Shown here piece after piece: positions 27,694 to 36,189 of a DNA stretch of 64,000 nucleotides (positions are counted from its first letter, which is position 1; each line of letters starts with the position of its first letter). The position numbers were made by a program, and so were the translations under genes. Under the pieces are notes generated by a model, which saw only the letters and a list, made by a program, of their open reading frames with translations, did not search any database and had not been told where the DNA came from. The stretch is from positions 9,493,486 to 9,557,485 of the forward strand of contig NZ_CP022161.1 of assembly GCF_002214185.1 (NCBI RefSeq). Direction: 5' to 3'. Origin of the DNA: Streptomyces capitiformicae (GTDB taxonomy: Bacteria > Actinomycetota > Actinomycetes > Streptomycetales > Streptomycetaceae).

Positions 27694-28553
27694 CGGACGA
27701 TCCCCTCGCGCAGTCCCTGGATCTTGGTCAGGTCGCTGGTGTTGCTGCCGCCGGCCGTGACATCACCCTGGATCTGCACCAGTTCCACACAGCACTCGTC
27801 GCCCGGCTCGAAGCGCACGGCCGTGCCGGCGGCGATGTTGAGCCGTCGGCCCTTCGCCGCATCGCAGTTCCACAGACTGCGGTCATCCGGGACTGTCTGA
27901 CCGGCAGGGACCTCGATGCTGACGACCTTGAGCCCCGGGTTGACCTCGGCGAAGTGATAGTGGGAGGCGACCTGAATGGGGCGGTCCGACTCGTTCTTCA
28001 CCTTGATCTTCGTCCTTCCCGGCCCCGGCAAGGAGGTGGCGTCCCTCTGCAGACTGACGCCCTGCTGGTCCCCGTCGAGGTGCACGTTGAAGTAGATCGC
28101 GTCGAACCGGGAGACGGTGTCGTCCTCGTCGCAACACACAGGCGAGTCACCGCTGTCGCCACAGTCGACCGGGGAGCCTGGCTTGCGGGGCGGCTGGGGG
28201 TGCTCGACCTTGCCCGGGTGGACCGAGTGGTCCTCGCTCTCCTCTGCACCCTCCGGGATCGGGTCGTGGATGGTGACCAGCTTGGTGCCGTCCGGGAAGG
28301 TGGCCTCCACCTGGACGTTCTTGATCATCTCCGGGACGCCGTCCATCACCTCATCACGGGTGAACAACTGCCGACCCGAGTCCATGATGTCGCTGACCGT
28401 CCTGCCGTCGCGCGCCGCCTCAAAGACGTGCACCGTCAGCAGAGCCATCACTTCTGGATAGTTGAGGCGCAGCCCGCGCTCGCGGCGCCTTTGCGCAACG
28501 TCGGCCGCGACATGGATCAACAGGCGCTCCCGCTCATGCGGAGTCAAATGCAC
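27690..28553 (-). CDS. ureAB: Fused urease gamma-beta subunit (UreA-UreB)
   Basis: About 287 residues. Residues 1-100 are UreA ('[20 protein letters not shown]', '[20 protein letters not shown]'); the UreB part holds '[14 protein letters not shown]', '[20 protein letters not shown]' and 'GLREGI'. Fused gamma-beta subunits are normal in actinomycetes, but the linker carries an extra acidic, cysteine-bearing stretch of about 60 residues ('[16 protein letters not shown]'). I chose GTG 28553, which matches the UreA N-terminus; the frame could extend to ATG 28652. First gene of the operon; its promoter is in the 28.55-29.0 kb gap. Confidence 0.92.
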   Translation of the reverse strand: MHLTPHERERLLIHVAADVAQRRRERGLRLNYPEVMALLTVHVFEAARDGRTVSDIMDSGRQLFTRDEVMDGVPEMIKNVQVEATFPDGTKLVTIHDPIPEGAEESEDHSVHPGKVEHPQPPRKPGSPVDCGDSGDSPVCCDEDDTVSRFDAIYFNVHLDGDQQGVSLQRDATSLPGPGRTKIKVKNESDRPIQVASHYHFAEVNPGLKVVSIEVPAGQTVPDDRSLWNCDAAKGRRLNIAAGTAVRFEPGDECCVELVQIQGDVTAGGSNTSDLTKIQGLREGIVR

Positions 28554-28679
28554 GATGAACCATTTCTCTTGGTCGGACAGTGCATGCGGCCAGGCACGCC
28601 GGAGACCACGAACACGTTCCCCCAAGCCGGCAACCGGGCACTCCTCGATCATCAGCGGACAAGATCAGCGAAACGGCTA

Positions 28680-29304
28680 AACCACAGATGAACCACACCA
28701 TCTGATGAAATCCGAGATGCGGGATACGCAGTCGCCACCCAGCCGGGCCAGAGAACCTGGACACACAAAGCCCGCTAGCCATAGGCGAGTTGAACGGGCC
28801 ATGAGCTACCTGTGCCCTCTGATGCGCATGGGCCTCGCGAGCCCAGAGCACATCGGGCAAGTCGGGCCGACCTGGTGCACAGTCCGCGGATCTCGGGCAG
28901 TGGCGTCACACCCCCGCGCCTGAGGGCACGGCGTTCCCCTGCTCGGCGCGAGCTGACCCAGAAGAACCAACTGTCGCTCGGGTTCCCCGCTCAGCGCTAC
29001 GCGAAGATGTCCCGTCTCATTAGATCTTGAAGGAGTGAGGCCGCTGACCTGCGGGGTGACAGGTTGAGTCGCGACTCACGGAGGGCGAGACGAGGCGTCC
29101 CGGAAGGGCTGCGGCCAGCGCCGAGTGCGCGTCTCATCGATCACGGCGGGGTGGTGCTTCCTGAGCTGGGAATCGTCAGGATGGTGAGACGCCTGCTTTC
29201 AGGGTTCGCACTCAAGGTGGCAGTTTCCTGTGGCTGCGCGCCGCAGTTGGCCACTGCGGCGCTCGGCGTCGACTGAACCTCCGCCAGTCGGTTCCCGAGC
29301 TCGC
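28680..29304. other. Non-coding gap containing the left end of the TniABQ relic
   Basis: No gene. A small inverted repeat CAGATG/CATCTG lies at 28685-28704. TGTCCCGTCTC at 29008-29018 matches the inverted sequence near 35037, and further GTCTCA-type motifs lie at 29085-29092 (inverted), 29131-29142 and 29183-29190 (inverted). This clustering is what multi-site TniA/TnsB binding ends look like. Confidence 0.5.
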
Positions 29305-30135
29305 TCAACCGATGATGTGCTGGGGAACGGCCAGGTCCGGGTTGGCGGACAGACGGATCAAGGCCGACGGATCGTCCTTGGAGCATGCGCCGGCGACCAC
29401 GTCGATCAGCTGGTCGTAGTCCGGTCCGGTCTTGCCCTCGTAGGCCGCGGTCATGCGGCCCCACTCGTCCCAGTTCAGTGTCTCCTGCTTGCAGAGTGCG
29501 GCGAGGTCGCGGACGACGTTGCCGCTGATCTCATGCGGACCCCAGGCGTGATCGGTGCCGACCACCCCGAATGTGTGCGGATCGATCATGCTGCTTCGGT
29601 ATTGGGCCCATGCCTCGCCGCCCGTGAGGAACTCGCCCGGAGCGAGGTCGTCTGGGCGAGTGACGAAGTTCTTGCCGAGGTGTTCGGTGTCGACGCGTAC
29701 CCATCGGCGCTGGCCATCGTCCCAGTACTCGGTGATCCAGTGGTCGAAGCCGCGCCCTTCCTGGAAGTAGGTGCCGAAACCACACCGGGCGCGGGAGGCG
29801 ACACCTCGCGCCCGCAGGATCGCGCAGGCGATCGTGGCGAAGTGCCGGCAGGTGCCGATCACCCGCTTTTCGGGCGTTCGAGGCCGGTGCAGTGGAGCCG
29901 GATCCAGGGCAGTCAGCGCGGCAATCAGTTCGTTGACCGGCCGGATGTTCTTCTCTGCGATCCGGTCCTCGGGAATCCCTAACGCCGCGGCGTCTGTGGG
30001 CTGGATGACCAGTCCCTGAACGGCGGCGCAGATGCCGACGGGGTCGTCTGGCAGTCCCTCGATGAGCGGGAGTTGCGCCGCATCCAAAGTCGTAAAGGGG
30101 CCGGGCTGCCAGTAGTTGAGCACGTCATCGGTCAC
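29305..30135 (-). CDS. Transglutaminase-like domain protein
   Basis: About 276 residues with a papain-like transglutaminase core: Cys in 'RVIGTCRHFATIACAILRA', His in 'GFDHWITEYWDD' and Asp in 'RRWVRVDTEHLG'. No signal peptide, so a cytoplasmic protease-like or amidating enzyme is likely. The start is uncertain: GTG 30135 or GTG 30168, neither with a clear ribosome-binding site. It lies between tniQ and the probable left end of the transposon, the usual cargo position, although it might be a resident gene. Confidence 0.8.
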   Translation of the reverse strand: MTDDVLNYWQPGPFTTLDAAQLPLIEGLPDDPVGICAAVQGLVIQPTDAAALGIPEDRIAEKNIRPVNELIAALTALDPAPLHRPRTPEKRVIGTCRHFATIACAILRARGVASRARCGFGTYFQEGRGFDHWITEYWDDGQRRWVRVDTEHLGKNFVTRPDDLAPGEFLTGGEAWAQYRSSMIDPHTFGVVGTDHAWGPHEISGNVVRDLAALCKQETLNWDEWGRMTAAYEGKTGPDYDQLIDVVAGACSKDDPSALIRLSANPDLAVPQHIIG

Positions 30136-30206
30136 AGCTGAGCATCGTAAGGGCTGGGTCTGACACACCGGCCCAGCCGATCCCGGGCCCCGCGGCCATG
30201 AGGCGC

Positions 30207-31037
30207 TCAGTCACGTTTCCGGCCCAGGTCCGACGGGAGTTCCTGGGGAGCGATACCGAAGCGTTGTGCCGTCTCGGTCGGCAGCCGGGGGTGGTTTCGC
30301 CAGTGCGGTGAGGCGAACAGGCCGGTGAGAACGACGACTTCGGGATAGGCGACCAGTTCGATCCGGGTTTCGGAGGGACGGTGGGGATCACCGAACGGGT
30401 CCTCGCCCAGCGCGTCGAGTCGGCGGTTCCAACGCTGCCGAAGCAGCGGGCTGCCGACTTCGTTGGTGAACCACTTGATCAGGCGGTCGCGGGCACCGAC
30501 GTAGGCCAGCGCGGTGGAGGGGTGGGTTCCTCTGCGAGCGATCCGCTGATGTCGGCGGTTGGCTTGGAGAACCTCAGGCAGTCGCGTGAGTCTGTGCTGT
30601 TCGTCTCCGAGGAGCCATCGGCGGTGCCGGTGGCAGACGCCTTCATGGTGCGGTGTGCTGCGGATGACGAGACCGCGGACGTGGCGGCGGGCCATGCAGG
30701 GGCGGCAGGCCGGGCGGCGCCGCGGCTCGATGACCTCCTCTGTGGCGGACAGCGGCAGCCGCCGGATCGGGTTCACGATTGTGCCGAGTGGGGGCATCGC
30801 GTGGATCAGGGAGGCCGGGCTCCGGCTGGTCAGGGCGGCGAGCCGCGACAGCCCCTCCGGGGTCCAGTAGCCGACCCGGTTGTCGTCACGGCGGTGCTGT
30901 CGCGACGGGCCGATCAGGGACGAGAGGTGACCGATGGTGAGGTGGTTGGCGTCGGCGAGCCGGTTAAGGTAGGAGCCGATCGTCTCGCCGTGAACGGGCG
31001 GCGGCCTGAGCGGTAGCGCCCGCAGCCGGGTGATCAC
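30207..31037 (-). CDS. tniQ: TniQ family transposition targeting protein
   Basis: 276 residues. 'HGETIGSYLNRLADANHL' near the N-terminus and the zinc-finger pattern 'CRPC' ... 'GVCHRHRRWLL' are the TniQ/TnsD signature. TniQ-type proteins direct element insertion, and related copies pair with Cascade or Cas12k in CRISPR-associated transposons; no cas genes or arrays are present here. Its GTG overlaps the upstream tniB stop by 4 bp (GTGA). It looks intact although its partners are broken. Confidence 0.87.
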   Translation of the reverse strand: MITRLRALPLRPPPVHGETIGSYLNRLADANHLTIGHLSSLIGPSRQHRRDDNRVGYWTPEGLSRLAALTSRSPASLIHAMPPLGTIVNPIRRLPLSATEEVIEPRRRPACRPCMARRHVRGLVIRSTPHHEGVCHRHRRWLLGDEQHRLTRLPEVLQANRRHQRIARRGTHPSTALAYVGARDRLIKWFTNEVGSPLLRQRWNRRLDALGEDPFGDPHRPSETRIELVAYPEVVVLTGLFASPHWRNHPRLPTETAQRFGIAPQELPSDLGRKRD

Positions 31038-32031
31038 GCGGTCCGTTTCTCGATGCGGGTCCGGCGCCGGCGTGCTCGCGGGAGGTTCTGCTGCTCGGCG
31101 CTCTCGTCCAGGTCGACCCGTTCCAGCGACGCCCGGGTGATTCTCTCGCTGCCGTCAAGGATGGCGTCCAGGGCGGCTTCGCGGACGAGGTGGGACAGGC
31201 TCCCGATCATGCCGCCGGTGCGGTCGTGAAGATAGCTGCTCAGCTTCAGCAAGGTGCCCGGCCGGTGGGCATGCAGCCGCAGGGATTCCTCCAGTGTCGC
31301 GACCAGCGATCGCCAAGAGCTGCGCTGTTCCTCGGTCTTGTGGCGGAATGGGCTGGTGGGGATGAGGCTGTAGCGGCTGGCGATCTGTCCGCCGCGCCGT
31401 CCGGCAAACAGACCGGTGCCCTCGACATCGACACCGGCCAGGACGAAGGTCGCGGGGATGCGCTCGGAGAGGTACTTGATCTGGTCGGATGCCTCGGCGC
31501 CAACCCGCGTACCGATGTCGAGATTGTGCAGTTCGTCGATGAGCACGAGACGGCAGCCGAGGGTGCAGAGCAGATCACAGACCTTGTTGGTGACCTCGAC
31601 CTGGCTGTAGCGGGACGGCAGAGGCAGGCCGATGAACCGGGCGAACTCGATGGCCAGCATCTTCGGGGTGGCGGCCGGCGGGACGGTGACATGCTCCGGC
31701 TCCTCGACCGTCTCCGGTGAGACCTCTGCGGGCGGGCGGCCGGGGATCGCGGAGGCGGCCCGGGTGCGGGCGGCGATCCGCCGGTCCGGTCCTGCCCCGG
31801 CCCGGGTCAGCAGATCCTCGACCGCCGCCGCGATGGCGCCCTCGTCGGTGGTGTCCGCTCCCCGCGCGGCCAGGAGTGACCGTGCGTGGCGCCAGGTGAA
31901 GTCGGCGAACGGGGCCGAGACCGTGCCCAGCCGGGTCCACGGGACGGTGACCCATCCTCCGGCCCGGGTGTCGCGTACCCAGACGTGCGAGAGGTCGTAG
32001 GGGTCGTAATGGACCTCCCAGAGATTGCCTT
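31034..32031 (-). pseudogene. In-frame fusion of the tniA 3' end with the tniB 3' part
   Basis: The frame starts at the right edge of the IS630-aadA insertion with the TniA C-terminal domain ('GNLWEVHYDPYDLSHVWVRD', 'GGWVTVPWTRLG') and passes without a stop into TniB near 'VPPAATPKMLAIEFARFIGL'. It continues with the TniB Walker B region 'LVLIDELHNLDIGTR' and 'GGMIGSLSHLVREAALDAIL'. The TniB Walker A motif and about 100 N-terminal residues are missing, so the ATPase cannot bind nucleotide normally. An internal deletion explains it. Confidence 0.8.
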
Positions 32032-32108
32032 TACTGACTTCGGCTCGTCAGGGTGATCTCTGCTGAAGTTCCGGATCCATCTGCGGGGTTGGTTGTATTC
32101 CGTGGTGT

Positions 32109-33187
32109 GTGAGGTATGCGGATGGGGGCGGGCTGACCGTTGGGGGACGTCAGCGCCGGGAGACGGTACGGATGCAGGCGGCCGAATTGTTCGAGCAGAA
32201 GATCAAGCCGCCGGAGGTGGCACGGTGCCTGCGGGTGAGCCGGAAGTCGGCCTACCAGTGGCACCAGCTGTGGCGAGACGGCGGTGCGCAGGCTCTGGCC
32301 TCACGCGGCCCGAGTGGATCGAGATGCCGTCTGTCGCCGCGTTGCCTGGAGAAGCTGGCCGCCTACCTGGAGCAGGGACCGGCCGCGCATGGCTGGGTGG
32401 AGGACCAGGTGTGGACGGCGGCGCGGGTGGCCACGCTGATAGGCAGGAAGTTCCACGTTTCCTACAGCGTCTCCGGGGCGACGAGGCTGATGCACCGGCT
32501 CGGCTTCAGCCCGCAGGTGCCCGCACGGCGGGTCGCCGAGCGTGATGAGAACGCCGTGACCATCTGGAAGGAGGCGACCTGGGCCGAGGTAAAAGAGCCC
32601 GGGCGGCCTGCGGAGGCTACATCTGCTTCGAGGACGAGGCAGGCTTCACCCGACGGCCGCCCAGAGGACGCACCTGGGGCCGGCACGGTCGCACACCGCA
32701 GGTGACGGTGAGCGGGCGGCGCTCGGGACGCCTGTCCGTGGCCGGACTGATCGCTATGCGACCTGGCTCCCGCACGCGGCTGTGCCACCGCCTGCGCACC
32801 CATTCTGCCGGCAAGGGTAAGCGCCGTAGCATGGGCGAACGCGACTTCATCGCGCTGATCGACGGCACGCACCAACTCGTCAAGGCGCCGATCGTGCTGG
32901 TGTGGGACCGCCTGAACACCCACGTCTCCCACGCCATGCGTGAGCTGATCGCCGAGCGTGAGTGGCTGACGGTGTTCCTGCTGCCCGCCTACTCGCCCGA
33001 CCTCAACCCCGTGGAGGGGGTATGGGCACACGTCAAACGCAGCCTGGCCAATCTCGCCGTCGTAGCCCTCGACCGCCTGGAAACGCTCGTCCGCAACCGG
33101 CTCAAACGCCTCCAGCACCGGCCAGAAACCCTCGACGGCTTCATTACCGGAACCGGCCTCGCTCTCGACATTCCCACATCTCCCTGA
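32109..33187 (+). CDS. IS630-family transposase, two overlapping frames
   Basis: The first frame (32109-32705) gives the helix-turn-helix part: 'AAELFEQKIKPPEVARCLRV' and 'GWVEDQVWTAARVATLIG'. The catalytic DDE part lies in the -1 frame: 'GYICFEDEAGFTRRPPRG', 'VLVWDRLNTHVSHAM' and 'YSPDLNPVEGVWAHVKRSL', ending at 33187. The switch is near GGTAAAAGAG (32588-32597). IS630 elements are known to use programmed -1 frameshifting, so the gene may be functional; a disabling indel is the alternative. About 358 residues if fused. Confidence 0.8.
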
Positions 33188-33223
33188 CCAGCCGAAGTCA
33201 GATAATGCGGTGCAGTCGGGAGG

Positions 33224-34015
33224 ATGACAGGAGACGCTGGTGCAGTGAATCAGGTTCAGGAGATCGTGGGGCTGGTCGGCGGTGTGCTGGGCCAAGATGT
33301 CATCGGCACCTACCTCCACGGCTCCTCCGTGCTCGGTGGACTCAGGCCGGCCAGCGACGTGGACGTGCTGGTCGTCTCCCGGCGGCGGATGGACGAGCAG
33401 GATCGACGGACACTCCTCGATGGACTGATGCGGATCTCCGGCTCCCGAAACAGGGTCCGCCCGGTCGAGCTCACTGTGGTCGTCCAGTCCGAGGTCCGGC
33501 CGTGGCGGTACCCACCGACCGGCGATTTCCTCTACGGCGAGTGGCTGCGCGCCGAGTACGAGGCCGGGGAGGTCCCTCAGCCGGAGCCGATGCCCGATCT
33601 GGCCCTGCTGATCACCATGGCGCTGACCGGCGACCACCCCCTTACCGGCCCGCGCCCTGCGCAGGTCCTCGACCCGGTTCCGCAGGCCGACCTGGTCCGG
33701 GCGAGCGTGGCGGGTATCCCCGGCCTGCTCGACGACCTGGACAGCGACACCCGTAACGTCCTGTTGGCCTTCGCCCGCATCTGGACCACGCTCGCCACTG
33801 GCCAGATCAAGTCGAAGGACGCCGCCGCCGACTGGGCCCTCGCCCAGCTCCCGCCCGAGCACCGCGCCGCCATCGAGCATGCCCGGCAGCTCTATCTCAA
33901 CTGCCGCTACTCCGAGGAGAGCTGGAGCGATGCATTGCAGGCGCAGGTGCGTCCGCATGTGGACCGCGTGCTCGCTGAAATCGACCGGCTGCTCACCCGC
34001 ACCCCGCGGATGTGA
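33224..34015 (+). CDS. AadA-like aminoglycoside nucleotidyltransferase
   Basis: 263 residues, the usual AadA/ANT(3'')-type length. 'TYLHGSSVLGGLRPASDVDV' is the nucleotidyltransferase GS...DxD motif, 'RPVELTVVVQSEV' supplies the general base region, and 'FLYGEWLRAEYEAGEVP' and 'RNVLLAFARIWTTLATGQIK' with 'SKDAAADWA' match the C-terminal helical domain. Family members adenylylate streptomycin and/or spectinomycin; the substrate here is inferred. The start may be ATG 33224 or GTG 33245 (GGAG upstream of the latter). It sits between the IS630 right end and a solo IS630-like end. Confidence 0.87.
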   Translation: MTGDAGAVNQVQEIVGLVGGVLGQDVIGTYLHGSSVLGGLRPASDVDVLVVSRRRMDEQDRRTLLDGLMRISGSRNRVRPVELTVVVQSEVRPWRYPPTGDFLYGEWLRAEYEAGEVPQPEPMPDLALLITMALTGDHPLTGPRPAQVLDPVPQADLVRASVAGIPGLLDDLDSDTRNVLLAFARIWTTLATGQIKSKDAAADWALAQLPPEHRAAIEHARQLYLNCRYSEESWSDALQAQVRPHVDRVLAEIDRLLTRTPRM

Positions 34016-34201
34016 GAACTACTGCTTGAAGTCCTGGGAGCCAAACCTGAAGGTTGTCCACCTGCGTCCGGCCGAGCCCTCCAGCAGGGAGAGAGCAGCT
34101 CGGCGACGAAGTTGCACTCCGCATACGACCAAGCTGGTCCAGTACCCATCACAAGGCGCATCTCGGCTCACCATCGTCACCCTGAAATGCCGAACTCAGT
34201 A

Positions 34202-34960
34202 ACGTCGACCCCGGACGGCTGGCGCCGGTAGGGGCCCAACTCCCAGCAGTCGTAGGTGCGGTAGTCGATCGTGATCCCGTAGTCGTTGATCTTCCGCCAC
34301 TCCACCGGCAGCAGCTCGATGTAGTCGTCCCCGCTCAGGCAGATCGGCAGGTGTCCCGAGCGGGAGACCAGCAGCGCGTAGACGTCGTTCGGCGACAGGG
34401 CCCTGCCGGGCAGGAACGGGCTGCGCAGCCCGTCGTGGGGCCGGGTTTGCCAGCAGGCGACAACCCACTCCTGGAAGAGGTCGGCAAGTTCCGCAATGGT
34501 CCAGACGGCCTCGACGTCCTGGCCGCGGCGGGTGACGTTGGAGCCGACGTAGCCGGCGACGTGCTGGCAGAACAGGGTGTTGATCGAGGAGAAGGTGCGC
34601 TCGACCACGCTCTTGTCGGTCGGGGTGGCCGGCCGTGCGGGCTGGAGCGAGATGCCCAGTGTCCGGCAGGCCGCGATGAAGGTGTCGGAGATGAAGACCT
34701 TGCCGTGGTCGACGACGATCGTGTCCGGGACGATCACCGGCTTGGCCGCGGCGTGCTCCAGCCGGGCGTCGATGCTCATCAGGCGGGCGTGCGGGATCAG
34801 CGAGGCCGACATGCGTAACCCATCCGCCCAGCCAGGCCGCATCGGCTCGGGCACCCGTGTCCGAGCCAGCAGCAAGGCGGCATCGACCGCCTTCGTGCCC
34901 GCCGGCCGCAGGATGGCCGCGCAGAGAAGCTTCACCCTTGTGGGTGACCGCACCCTCGAC
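34202..34960 (-). pseudogene. tniA transposase, central part
   Basis: The frame reads 'SPTRVKLLCAAILRPAGTKA', 'IVPDTIVVDHGKVFIS', 'TPTDKSVVERTFSSINTLFC' and 'RPHDGLRSPFLPGRALSPND', the retroviral-integrase-type core of TniA with the second Asp and the Glu of DDE. The first Asp and the N-terminal DNA-binding region are missing upstream of about 34960. The downstream end is cut by the IS630-aadA unit at 34201, after which the frame hits a stop at 34177. Confidence 0.85.
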
Positions 34961-35056
34961 AACAGCCACCGGACATGAGACTCGAGGCCGCCTCGCTCAG
35001 ATCGGTGAGACTTGTCCATGCTCAGCGAGACGGGACAGAAGACGCCATCGTTCGTC

Positions 35057-35420
35057 TCACATGGGTGTCCCATGGGCCAGACACGGGCCACCCGCAATGA
35101 GAAAGGGACATCCGAGTTGCGAACCTACAAGGCGGTTCTTCAGGCGGTAGCTCGGGCCGTTGATCGAGATCACATCGCAGTGGTGCAGGAGGCGGTCAAG
35201 GATGGCAGCGACGAGGACCGCGTCGCCGAAGACCTGGCCCCATTCGCTGAAGGTCTTGTTCGAGGTCAGGATGATCGAGCCCTTCTCACAGCGCTTGGAG
35301 ATCACCTGGAAGACCAGATTCACCTCCGCTCGTTCCAGTGGCTGATAGCCAACCCCGTCCACCACCAGGACGCTGGACCGCAGCTAGGTGCCCAGTTTCC
35401 TGGCCAACCGGCCGGTCCCC
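35057..35420 (-). pseudogene. IstB (IS21 helper ATPase) C-terminal relic
   Basis: 'VFQVISKRCEKGSIILTSNK', 'FSEWGQVFGDAVLVAAILDR' and 'LLHHCDVISINGPSYRLKNR' are the end of IstB. The Walker B motif reads 'VVDGVGYQPLERAE' (Gly for the usual Glu), and an in-frame TAG precedes 'LRSSVLVVDG'. The N-terminal P-loop is absent. It abuts the right end of the TniABQ relic. Confidence 0.82.
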
Positions 35421-35458
35421 TCAGCGGCTTTGCGGTGGCCTTCACGCCCCGCTTCGCA

Positions 35459-35487
35459 GGGGCCCGCATTGCGTCGGTGCGGGCCCC
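35459..35487. terminator. 10-bp hairpin, terminator-like
   Basis: GGGGCCCGCA and TGCGGGCCCC form a perfect 10-bp stem with a 9-base loop in a gene-poor stretch. Confidence 0.6.
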
Positions 35488-36189
35488 CTCCTGTTGCCGC
35501 CTCGGGTCAGGACGTGGCGCATTGCTGGACGCTGGGAACGAGTCGGCGGGAGGAAACCGTCACTCGATCTCGGCCGCCGGTGAAGATCACGGCGATTTTC
35601 CGGGTGTGAGCCGGAGACGGAAGAGGACTGCCTTGAGATCGTGCAGGCCGCCGGCGGTGACAGGCGAGTTCACCCGCAGCCCCGGAACCGGCACGCTGGC
35701 CGTCTGCGCGCGAAGGAAGCGCGCGGCCGTCGTACGAGCGGCGGCCTTGCGCGGTGCCGGCGACAAAGTCCTGCGGGTCGGCCAAGGCGACGTCGGCACC
35801 GAAAGGCCTTGGCCTTCTCGAACCGGTCGGCGTTCAGGGCGGGGGGTGATCAGCCAGGCCCTGACCGGCCGCTGCTTGCCGGGCCGGCTCACTGCTGCTC
35901 CCCTTGCGGCGAATGCGGCACCCGGAAGGTGCCTGGTGCGAGGTCGGCTGGCGGTGGTGTCCTGGGCTGCGGCCCGGGCCTGGGTGATGCCCAGACGGGC
36001 AGGACTCGGTGCCGCCTGTCGATGATGTTCCCACCCGAAGGTGAGGCGGTCGACGATGGCGATATCACTCTGCGCCGGCACCGGGCGCGTCGCTCGGCGA
36101 TCGACAAACCGGTGTCAGGACTCACTGATAAAGCCCGAGGGGCGTACGCCGTCGCGAAGGCACGTGGCCGGCCGCCCTGGCCGGGCCGT
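35488..36189. other. Gene-free stretch between the istB relic and the SARP relic
   Basis: Long frames exist on both strands, but they are Arg/Pro/Ala-rich shadows with no family motif. A minus-strand frame near 35590-35700 ('GGLHDLKAVLFRLRLTPG') is the most protein-like part. I see no intact gene. Confidence 0.4.

Larger units (their letters stand above)
32034..34199 (+). mobile_element. TA-flanked IS630 plus aadA unit inserted in tniA
   Basis: 2,166 bp. The left end CTGACTTCGGCTCGTCAGGG (32034) and the inverted right end CTGAGTTCGGCATTTCAGGG (34199) match at most positions, and both are flanked by TA (32032-32033, 34200-34201), the IS630 target. A third copy of the end lies inside (minus strand 33201), closing the 1,168-bp IS630 proper. 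The extra 998 bp carry aadA. Deleting the unit with one TA restores an uninterrupted tniA frame ('SGVDVKGNLWEVHYD'). Confidence 0.9.
29008..35037. mobile_element. Relic TniABQ (Tn5053/Tn7-like) transposon
   Basis: Bounded by an inverted 11-bp repeat TGTCCCGTCTC (plus strand 29008-29018; minus strand 35037-35027) with extra GTCTCA-YCGATC-like motifs just inside both ends (for example 29131-29142, and inverted 35000-35011). Inside, on the minus strand: tniA core, tniA-tniB fusion, tniQ, and a transglutaminase gene as likely cargo. It is inactivated by loss of the tniA 5' end, loss of the tniB Walker A region and an IS630-aadA insertion. The exact ends are inferred from the repeats. Confidence 0.55.

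Noticed and set aside
30207..31037. CRISPR-associated transposon (TniQ with Cascade or Cas12k)
   Set aside because: TniQ is present but there is no cas gene, array or tracrRNA-like sequence in the element; it fits a plain Tn5053-type relic.
35488..36189. Coding regions between the istB relic and the SARP-type gene
   Set aside because: Frames are open because of GC bias but show no domain, start signal or codon-position pattern I trust.
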